Assembly (NCBI GenBank): GCA_963631655.1
Contig: CAVGRR010000017.1
Span: 1-39,567 of the forward strand
DNA from: Methanomethylophilus sp963631655
GTDB lineage: Archaea > Thermoplasmatota > Thermoplasmata > Methanomassiliicoccales > Methanomethylophilaceae
DNA: 39,567 bases
Reading direction: 5' to 3'
In this document: positions 33,133-39,567 of the stretch, piece by piece
Position numbering within the stretch: the stretch's first letter is position 1
Layout of the letters: the number at the start of each line of letters is the position of its first letter
Notes under the pieces: model-generated
Told to the model about the DNA's origin: nothing
Databases searched by the model: none
The model's input: only the letters and a program-made list of their open reading frames with translations
Translations under genes and position numbers: made by a program

Positions 33133-35028
33133 TCACCACGGGATCCTGATCAGTTCGATAGGAACGAACACATTATCGATTTCGGTCAGCCCATTCGTTG
33201 CAGGGATCTCCTGAATTTCATCAGATACATCAGATATGCACATCAGGGCACCGTTCCTTGTGAAAACGTGTCCGCTCAGATCTGCCGCGGAATACTGCAG
33301 CAGCACACCGTTCTTTCCGGTGAACAGATACTGATCGAAGGCATGGGTTCCGATGTAGGCGATGCCGCTGTCGAAGGAGATCTGGGTAACATTGTAACCG
33401 AGAGTGCACCAGGCGGGATGGTAATCGGCAGTGTAGTCGACCCCTATTCCGGTACCTGCAGTGAACTTCAGGGACGTGATCGAAGTGCATCCTTCGAATG
33501 CGGAATACTTGGCGGAGCATGCGCAGTCGAGACTTATCGGGACGGTGACATCGGTCAGTTTGCCGCAGTTGTAGAACGTATGGCAACCGAGGGATTTCAT
33601 ACTGTCCGGAAGCACAATGGAGGTGATGTTCAGTTCGCGGAACGCATCGGCACCGAGATGCTGAATACCGTCCTCGAACACGATCTCCTTCAGAGTATCC
33701 CTGCAAAGATACCAGGGGGTGAACTGATAGAAATTGTCGTCACCGCTGTAGATCGAATAATCACATCCCCATACACCGCTCCATGAGGTGCAGGTGAAAG
33801 TGATCTTTTCTATTCCGGACACATGGTAGAAGGCCGGGTGGTCGCCGTCCGCCACAGTATTGACAAAGGGCGTAATGCTCAGATTTTTCACACAGCATCC
33901 TCTGAACGAGTATTCGCCGATCTCACGCAGAGTGTACGGGAGGATGATGGTATCTGCTTTGCAAAATGCGAAGGTGTACGCTCCGATCTCCATGATGCCA
34001 GGCTGCATGGAGATCAGTTCAAGATTCTCGGCGTTGTTCCAGGGACAGAGTCCGGACCCCCACAAGGTGTATGTGACCCCCTGGCTGGAATATGTGAAAT
34101 ACACACTCTTAAGCGAGTGGTATTGCGTATATTCGAATGCACAGCTCTTCTCACAGTCTGCGCTGATCGGTATGGTGAGATGTCCGATGTTGCAATAACA
34201 GAACATATAACGTCCCAGATCGTAGATGCTTGCTGCGATGGTGATGTTCTTTGCAATAGCGGAATTCTGATTCCACGGGGCCTGATTGAGCGTATCGTGA
34301 TCCACATAACCCCAGGATGTGGTGTAATCGTACGGGACGTAGTTTCCGGGGGTGAGCGATACCGACTCGATCGCCATGCAGCCGCCGAATGCGGGACAGG
34401 TCACATTTCCGACAGGATTGAGACTGATAGGGAGGGTCAGATCGGTGAGTTCGGTGCAATTGAAGAAACAGTGGCTTCCGAGGGAGGTCACTGTATCGGG
34501 GATCACGAGAGATGTGATGTTCAGCTCGCGGAATGCATTGGCACCGATGTGGCTGATGCCGTCTGCGAAGCTGATCTCCTTCATAACATCCCTGCTTTGG
34601 TACCAGGGGGTGTTCTGGAACCAGGCATTGCTTCCTCTATCTTCAGCGTAATTGAATCCGTATCCGTCGGTTCCGCGGGTGAAGTTGATCTTTTCAATAT
34701 TGAAGCAGATCGCGAACGGATTGTCGTAGTCCGACGAACTGTTGACGGTGATCGGTATTGTGAGTTCTTTCAGGTTCTTGCATTCGAAGAAAGCCAACTT
34801 TCCGAGATAGGTTATGCCGTCTCCGATGACGATCTTTGTGATATCACTGCGATGCTCGGACCAAGGTGCATAGACCTCGTTGAAATCGTACATTTCACCG
34901 GACCCGTTGATCTCCAGGGTACCGTCCGAGTAGTAGTAATAGCAGGCATTCGGTCCGCACCATCCGCCGTCCACCAGTTCTGCAGTGGAACTGTCCGTCT
35001 CCGCGTGAAGAACGAACAGCACTGTCAT
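33133..35028 (-). CDS. BspA-type leucine-rich-repeat secreted protein B
   Basis: 631 residues from the first ATG. Same LRR_5 architecture and N-terminal hydrophobic segment as gene A. Its final about 22 residues match gene A (G-L-T-E-I-D-N-V-F-V-P-I-E-L-I-R-I-P-W) while the preceding about 130 residues match gene C almost exactly (I-G-V-D-Y-T ... D-Y-H-P-A-W-C-T), so it is a mosaic. The frame is open upstream to an ATT at 35103, five bases after the perfect Shine-Dalgarno GGAGGTG, which lies in the last codons of gene C. With that start the protein is 656 residues, the same length as A. The first ATG is 75 bases from this Shine-Dalgarno, so ATT or another non-AUG start seems likely. No membrane anchor. 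Confidence 0.82.
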   Translation of the reverse strand: MTVLFVLHAETDSSTAELVDGGWCGPNACYYYYSDGTLEINGSGEMYDFNEVYAPWSEHRSDITKIVIGDGITYLGKLAFFECKNLKELTIPITVNSSSDYDNPFAICFNIEKINFTRGTDGYGFNYAEDRGSNAWFQNTPWYQSRDVMKEISFADGISHIGANAFRELNITSLVIPDTVTSLGSHCFFNCTELTDLTLPISLNPVGNVTCPAFGGCMAIESVSLTPGNYVPYDYTTSWGYVDHDTLNQAPWNQNSAIAKNITIAASIYDLGRYMFCYCNIGHLTIPISADCEKSCAFEYTQYHSLKSVYFTYSSQGVTYTLWGSGLCPWNNAENLELISMQPGIMEIGAYTFAFCKADTIILPYTLREIGEYSFRGCCVKNLSITPFVNTVADGDHPAFYHVSGIEKITFTCTSWSGVWGCDYSIYSGDDNFYQFTPWYLCRDTLKEIVFEDGIQHLGADAFRELNITSIVLPDSMKSLGCHTFYNCGKLTDVTVPISLDCACSAKYSAFEGCTSITSLKFTAGTGIGVDYTADYHPAWCTLGYNVTQISFDSGIAYIGTHAFDQYLFTGKNGVLLQYSAADLSGHVFTRNGALMCISDVSDEIQEIPATNGLTEIDNVFVPIELIRIPW

Positions 35029-35104
35029 TGCAGAAGCGATGACCGCTATGATGGTCAGAGCGGTTCTGAGTTTCAGAGAATTATCTGTGATTGTTTTGTG
35101 AATA

Positions 35105-37021
35105 TTACCACCTCCAGGTAAAAATCGATGTTATGGCCGGAACATCCGACCCACAGCCGGCCTGATCCATTTCATCAGACACGTCGGAGATGCACATCAG
35201 GGCACCGTTCCTTATGAAAACATGTCCGCTCAGATCGGCCGCGGAGTACTGCAGCAGCACTCCGTTCTTTCCGGTGAACAGATACTGATCGAAGGCATGG
35301 GTTCCGATGTATGTGATGCCGCTGTCAAATGAGATCTGAGCGACATTGAAGCCGGGAGTGCACCAGGCGGGATGGTAATCGACTGTATAGTCGACCCCGA
35401 TTCCGGTACCTGCAGTGAACTTCAGGGATGCGATCGAAGTGCATCCCTCGAATGCGGAATACTTGGCAGAGCCTGCACAGTCGAGACTTATCGGGACGGT
35501 GACATCCGTCAGTTCACCGCAGTTGTAGAACGTGTGGCAGCCGAGAGATTCGACACTGTCCGGGATCACAAGAGAAGTGATGTTCAGTTCACGGAAGGCG
35601 TCGGATCCGATGTGTCTGATACCGTCCTCGAACACGATCTCCTTCAGAGTGTCCCTGCACTGATACCAGGGGGTCATCTTATACCAGGAGTTGTGTACTT
35701 CATAAGCGGCATAATCGTATCCGTATCCGGTACCGGGAGTGAAGGTGACCTTCACTATTCCGGACACATCCTGGAATGCGGAACCGCTGTCAAGCCTGTC
35801 TAACCAGGTGGCATTGAGGCTGATGGGGATCGTCAGATCTTTCACAGTACATTCGCCGAAAGTGTTCGAACCGAGAGCGTTGAGCGAGTTCGGAAGGATG
35901 ATCGTATCTACATTGCAGGTATAGAAGGTATAATTGCCGATACCTGTGACACCATCCTCCACAACGATCGTCTTGAGATTCGGTGCACTGTTCCAGGGAT
36001 TGAAATTGTAGGTGTCCCAATAGTAATCGCAGCCTGATCCGTTACCCTTGGTAAAGGTCACTTTTTCAAGAGAGTTGTAATCGCTTCCGTCGGCGTAGAA
36101 GACTTTGCTGTCTCCGCATTCCAGACTTATCGGAATGGTGATTTCCTTGATGTTGCAGAAGAAGAACGTGTATTTTCCGAGAGAGGTGACATTATCGGAA
36201 ATGACAATGGTCTTTGCAACATCTGAGTTTATGTTCCAAGGCAGAAGGTTGGCACCGTTGGGCCAACCATAGACGTCGGAGTAATCGTACGGTTCCCCAT
36301 TTCCACGGGTGATGGTGACCTTTGCAATGTCGGAACATCCTATGAAAGCAGGGTATTTCCAATCGCCGTAGGATTTGAGACTTACGGGAACGGTCAGATC
36401 GGTCAATTTGGTGCAGTTGAAGAAGCAGTGGCATCCGAGGGAGGTCACTGAATCGGGAAGCACAACGGAAGTGATGTTCAGTTCGCGGAATGCGTCGGCA
36501 CCGATGTGTTTAACGCCGTCAGCGAAATTGACCTCCTTCAGGTAGTCGTTGCTCTGATACCAGGGGGTGAGTTGATACCAGGAATTGTTTCCCCCACATG
36601 CGGCATAATCGAATCCGTATCCGCCCTTTCCGCAGGTGAAGTTGATCTTCTCGATCTTGTAACAGCCTGCGAAAGCGGGGAAATGATCGGAGACCACACT
36701 GTTGATGGTGATGGGCATAGTGAGTTCCTTGACGAATTTCATGCCGATGAACGCTGATGCCCCGAGTTTGGTGATCTCGTCGCCGATGACGATCTTCGTG
36801 ATATCCTCGCAGTGCTCATACCACGGTGCGTGGGTGAAACCGGCGTAATCATACATCTCTCCCGATCCGCAGATCTGCAGAGTGCCGTCCGAATAGATGT
36901 AGTAGTAAGCAGTCTCTCCGCACCATCCGCTTTCGGTGACCTCGGCGGATGAACTGTCCGTCTCCGCGTGGAGTACGAACATCACCGCCATCGCTGAAGC
37001 GATGACAGCTAAGATCATCAA
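35105..37021 (-). CDS. BspA-type leucine-rich-repeat secreted protein C
   Basis: 638 residues from the ATG at 37021, with the N-terminal hydrophobic export segment and about eight LRR_5 modules (for example H-I-G-A-D-A-F-R-E-L-N-I-T-S). The C-terminus is ...I-F-T-W-R-W, and the codons for W-R-W-stop form the Shine-Dalgarno of gene B. The frame is open upstream to ATT 37066, five bases after GGAGATG, giving 653 residues and a signal peptide with the basic n-region (L-K-L-R). TTG at 37024 is another possible start. Middle gene of the D-C-B operon; no promoter of its own is seen. Likely exported and cell-surface associated; ligand unknown. Confidence 0.82.
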   Translation of the reverse strand: MMILAVIASAMAVMFVLHAETDSSSAEVTESGWCGETAYYYIYSDGTLQICGSGEMYDYAGFTHAPWYEHCEDITKIVIGDEITKLGASAFIGMKFVKELTMPITINSVVSDHFPAFAGCYKIEKINFTCGKGGYGFDYAACGGNNSWYQLTPWYQSNDYLKEVNFADGVKHIGADAFRELNITSVVLPDSVTSLGCHCFFNCTKLTDLTVPVSLKSYGDWKYPAFIGCSDIAKVTITRGNGEPYDYSDVYGWPNGANLLPWNINSDVAKTIVISDNVTSLGKYTFFFCNIKEITIPISLECGDSKVFYADGSDYNSLEKVTFTKGNGSGCDYYWDTYNFNPWNSAPNLKTIVVEDGVTGIGNYTFYTCNVDTIILPNSLNALGSNTFGECTVKDLTIPISLNATWLDRLDSGSAFQDVSGIVKVTFTPGTGYGYDYAAYEVHNSWYKMTPWYQCRDTLKEIVFEDGIRHIGSDAFRELNITSLVIPDSVESLGCHTFYNCGELTDVTVPISLDCAGSAKYSAFEGCTSIASLKFTAGTGIGVDYTVDYHPAWCTPGFNVAQISFDSGITYIGTHAFDQYLFTGKNGVLLQYSAADLSGHVFIRNGALMCISDVSDEMDQAGCGSDVPAITSIFTWRW

Positions 37022-37067
37022 AGCAGTTCTGAGTTTCAGAGAATTATCTGTTGTTGTTTTGTGAATA

Positions 37068-38987
37068 TTACCATCTCCATGTAAAAATCGGTGCCAGGAC
37101 CGGATCCGACATCACTACTGAGGCCGGAACCTCCGATCCGCAGTCGGCCTGATACATCGCATTGTCGGTTCCGGCAAAGATGTGTCCGCCCAGGTCTGCT
37201 GAGACAGGTTCCAGTTCCTTTCCGTCTTTTCCGAAGAAGGTGTATCCGTCAAAGGTGTGGTCTCCGACATAACGGATTCCGCTGTCGAAGGACATCACAT
37301 GTATCGACTGATTGCACCAGACAGGCAGATAGTCGGCCCCGTAATCGAATCCGTTTCCGTTTCCGGCGGTAAGTCTCACTGCCACGATCGAGGTACACCC
37401 TTCGAATGCGGGATATTTGGCGGAACAGACACTGTCGAGACTGATAGGAAGGGTGATCAGCATCAGCTCTTTGCACTGATAGAAGGTGTGACAGCCGAGA
37501 GACTCGACGCTGTCCGGAATCTCAACAGAAAGTATGTTCAGTTCGCGGAAAGCATCGGCTCCGATGTGTTTGATACCGTCCTCGAACACGATATCTTCCA
37601 GAGTAGACCTGCATTTGTACCAGGGGGTGTTCTGATACCAGGTAAGATCGGATTCGTGTGCGGAGTAATCGCATCCGTTTCCGTTACCTGCAGTAAAGGT
37701 GACCTTCTCGATTCCGGTCACGCCTGAAAAGGGGCTGCAGTACATTCCGGCAGCGTTGAGGCTGATCGGAAGGGTCAGGTATTTTATGTTGCAGTAGGCG
37801 AATCCGCAACCGCCGATAGCCGTCACCGAATCCGGAATGACAAGCGAATTCACATTGACGGTATTGAATGTGTACTGCCCGACATAGGTTATGCCTTCTT
37901 CCAGAACAATGGATTCAAGATTTTCTGCGTTGTACCAGGGAATGTATGAATTCTTGAGATGATTTTCATAATCATGTCCCACACCTATGCCTTTGGTGAG
38001 GGTCACTTCTTTAAGCGAATCGTAAGGCGCTTTGAAGGAGTTCATGTTCTGGAAATCTGCAAAGTTGATCATCGGGATGGTAAGACTCTCGATATTGCAG
38101 TTGTAGAACATGTGTTCCCCCAGGAAAACGATGTCATCTGAAATGACGATCTTCTTCGTGACGTCGGGGTATGCGTTCCACGGAGCCAACTTCACATAGT
38201 ACGGCATGTGAAGACAGTCGGAATAATCGAACGGAACTCCGTTTCCGCGGGTGAATGTCACGTTCTTGATCTCTTTGCAACCCTCGAATGCCGGGTATGC
38301 CTCATCTCCGTAGGAGTTGAGACTGATGGGAATTGTAAGAGATGTCAGTCCGGTACAGTCGAAGAAACAGTGGCATCCGAGGGAGATCACGGAATCTGGA
38401 AGCACGATGGAGGCGATGTTCAGCTCGCGGAATGCGTCGGCACCGATGTGTTTGACACCGTCGGTGAACACGATCTCCTTCAGAGCGGCCCTGCTCTGGT
38501 ACCAGGGGGTGTTCTGATACCATGCATCATTTCCTGCGTGTGCGGCATAGTCGTAGCCGTAACCTGCGGTGAATGTGACCTTCTCGATGTTGCAGCAACC
38601 TGCAAAGGCGCAGTACGTATCCGAAGTGACGCTGTTGAGAGAAATGGGTATGGAGAGTTCTTTGATACTGGTACATTCTGCAAATGCCCAGGCTCCGATG
38701 TAGGTTATGCTGTCACTGATTACCACTTTCGTGATATCGCCGCGGTAATCGTACCACGGTGCGTGTGCACTGGTGTAATCATACATCTCTCCGCGACCGT
38801 CGATCACCAGAACGTTGCCTGGCCAGTAATGGTAGTACGCGTTCGGCCCGCAGCGACCCATGTCCGAAGCATCTGCGGAGGAATTGTCGGCCTCCGAATG
38901 GAGGACGAACAACACTGTCATCGCCGAAACAACGACCACCAGGATCGCCAAAGCGGTTTTGAGCTTCAGCGAACTGTTCGTTGTCAT
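37068..38987 (-). CDS. BspA-type leucine-rich-repeat secreted protein D
   Basis: 639 residues, first gene of the D-C-B operon. It is the only one of the four with a canonical ATG at the start of the signal peptide (M-T-T-N-S-S-L-K-L-K), with a hydrophobic core (A-L-A-I-L-V-V-V-V-S-A) after it. LRR_5 modules follow, containing H-I-G-A-D-A-F-R-E-L-N-I and S-L-G-C-H-C-F-F. The C-terminus ends I-F-T-W-R-W, with W-R-W-stop serving as Shine-Dalgarno of gene C. The conserved ATT (38999) is four codons upstream of the ATG. The Shine-Dalgarno GGAGATG lies about 17 bases from the ATG but five from the ATT. The promoter is the element at 39109-39145. Confidence 0.85.
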   Translation of the reverse strand: MTTNSSLKLKTALAILVVVVSAMTVLFVLHSEADNSSADASDMGRCGPNAYYHYWPGNVLVIDGRGEMYDYTSAHAPWYDYRGDITKVVISDSITYIGAWAFAECTSIKELSIPISLNSVTSDTYCAFAGCCNIEKVTFTAGYGYDYAAHAGNDAWYQNTPWYQSRAALKEIVFTDGVKHIGADAFRELNIASIVLPDSVISLGCHCFFDCTGLTSLTIPISLNSYGDEAYPAFEGCKEIKNVTFTRGNGVPFDYSDCLHMPYYVKLAPWNAYPDVTKKIVISDDIVFLGEHMFYNCNIESLTIPMINFADFQNMNSFKAPYDSLKEVTLTKGIGVGHDYENHLKNSYIPWYNAENLESIVLEEGITYVGQYTFNTVNVNSLVIPDSVTAIGGCGFAYCNIKYLTLPISLNAAGMYCSPFSGVTGIEKVTFTAGNGNGCDYSAHESDLTWYQNTPWYKCRSTLEDIVFEDGIKHIGADAFRELNILSVEIPDSVESLGCHTFYQCKELMLITLPISLDSVCSAKYPAFEGCTSIVAVRLTAGNGNGFDYGADYLPVWCNQSIHVMSFDSGIRYVGDHTFDGYTFFGKDGKELEPVSADLGGHIFAGTDNAMYQADCGSEVPASVVMSDPVLAPIFTWRW

Positions 38988-38999
38988 TTTTCTGTAAAT

Positions 39000-39449
39000 A
39001 TTACCATCTCCTTTTCGAGGTGTTTTTCAGAAGATCCGGAAGTTCTCTGTCATAGTGATATCGAACACCGGTTCTGTTTCACACCCTCTGTATGGAGTGT
39101 AGACGCAATGTAGACTATTTGTAAATCTGCAAAAAACTTCATATAGGTGTGGAAGTAAGTAATTGATACAATGCTTTTGTTTACAAATTGGATTAGAAGT
39201 CCAATATTTTATGGTTTTATTGGAATTGAGTCCACTCAAATTATAAAATAATAGGTTTAATTACAAATATTTAATACAATTAAATAACAATTGAACTTGA
39301 CTTCGACATAAACTCCCTATAAGCGCGCACATGCGCATACGAATTGTCGCACGTGACTGAGGTTTGAAATCCAGTTTTTGAATCGTGGGGAATACAGCAA
39401 CCCCTAGGTGAATGTGAAAATTAAAAAGGGCCGTGTAGTATGATTTGTT
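39000..39449. other. Non-coding region right of the LRR operon
   Basis: From left to right it holds the leader and promoter of gene D (to about 39145), then about 160 bases of very AT-rich sequence without a plausible gene, and then a short GC-richer part with palindromic pieces GCGCACATGCGC (39327-39338) and GCACGTGAC (39349-39357). A TATA-like AAATTAAAAAGG at about 39418-39429 lies 25-30 bases before the ATG of the truncated gene at 39450. Confidence 0.45.
39109..39145 (-). promoter_or_regulatory. Conserved promoter element of the LRR D-C-B operon
   Basis: This 37-base stretch is identical at 33 positions to 32819-32855. In minus-strand sense TATATGAAG is the TATA-like part and TTTACAAATAGTCTACA follows over the expected start. 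TGTAGAC also occurs at 39098-39104, so two copies lie 11 bases apart, one DNA helical turn, which would suit cooperative regulator binding. Confidence 0.65.
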
Positions 39450-39567
39450 ATGACTTCAATACAATCTACAACGGCATTAGATGAGAAGCCGAACGAGAAT
39501 ATATCCGTTCCTCATGGGCTTATCCGGACGGTCAAACATTATCTTGAGTTTGTGGGCCTTTTATCGT
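39450..39567 (+). CDS. 5' part of a gene cut by the window edge, possibly a transposase
   Basis: 39 codons from an ATG, open to the end of the window. The text H-G-L-I-R-T-V-K-H-Y-L-E-F-V-G-L-L resembles the N-terminus of IS1634-like transposases, which start with a similar helix, but the piece is too short to be sure. The TATA-like sequence 25-30 bases upstream fits a real gene. An insertion sequence next to the LRR array would fit their recombining nature. Confidence 0.35.
   Translation, partial: MTSIQSTTALDEKPNENISVPHGLIRTVKHYLEFVGLLS

Noticed and set aside
33823..35121. 432-codon frame on the plus strand opposite LRR gene B
   Set aside because: It mirrors the repeats of the LRR gene, has no recognisable domain and no promoter or Shine-Dalgarno.
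30739..38999. CRISPR-like or tandem-repeat array
   Set aside because: The repeats lie inside coding frames, vary in spacing and encode LRR modules; no short palindromic repeats with uniform spacers exist.
1..39567. Pyrrolysine (in-frame TAG) use in any gene
   Set aside because: No gene here needs read-through of TAG to reach its expected family length.

Overview
The window reads as a chromosomal segment of a methanogenic archaeon, most likely of the Methanomassiliicoccales / Methanomethylophilaceae type (Thermoplasmatota) from an animal gut or similar anaerobic habitat. Archaeal markers are ribosomal proteins L37e and S3Ae, pyruvoyl-dependent arginine decarboxylase, PurP, a PAC2-family protein, an intron-containing tRNA-Met and TATA-type promoters, several of them placed for leaderless mRNAs. 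The methanogen call rests on HdrC-HdrB and a hydrogenase maturation protease. The gut lineage is inferred from four BspA-type leucine-rich-repeat surface proteins. The taxonomic assignment is an inference, not a database result.

Layout: (1) 1-1250: tRNA-Ala and a frameshifted secreted protein. (2) 1257-2838, minus: rpl37e-purF. (3) 2989-7868, minus: a tight five-gene operon of ArsA/Get3-like ATPase, a charged unknown protein, an AMMECR1 protein, dihydroorotase and a YkgJ-type cysteine-cluster protein. (4) 7964-9000: tRNA-Met with intron and S3Ae. (5) 9199-11049: a long Sel1-repeat protein. (6) 11122-13998: HdrC-HdrB, a ModE/LysR-like regulator, and a divergent hydrogenase protease. (7) 13965-17049: M16 peptidase, then PAC2, arginine decarboxylase and a zinc-ribbon protein. 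(8) 17052-22147: membrane protein, PAPS-reductase-like PP-loop/ferredoxin protein, divergent site-2 protease, GlcD-type flavoprotein. (9) 22148-23293: an AT-rich islet with a broken DUF3800 gene. (10) 23294-30442: adenylate kinase, YqaJ-type nuclease, tRNA-Gln, fluoride channel, two PhoU/TrkA-C regulators divergent from an MgtE transporter, PurP with an overlapping membrane protein, DUF5654. (11) 30739-38999, minus: four paralogous BspA-type LRR secreted proteins. (12) The right edge starts a truncated gene, possibly a transposase.

The most unusual part is the LRR array. Three of the four genes (37-39 kb end first) are strung together so that the last codons of one (Trp-Arg-Trp-stop) are also the Shine-Dalgarno sequence of the next. 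In all four, the reading frame of the signal peptide continues upstream of any ATG, GTG or TTG (except one ATG in the first gene) to a conserved, well-spaced ATT codon. The first gene and the detached fourth gene share a 37-nt promoter element (33 of 37 identical), and the third gene is a mosaic carrying the fourth gene's C-terminus. Together these suggest a co-regulated, recombining surface-protein family with an unusual translation start.

Other noteworthy points are a perfectly palindromic TATA element centred between two divergent start codons, an inverted repeat between the ModE/LysR-like regulator and the hydrogenase protease, a recurrent UUCG-capped terminator hairpin, and two apparent frameshifts.
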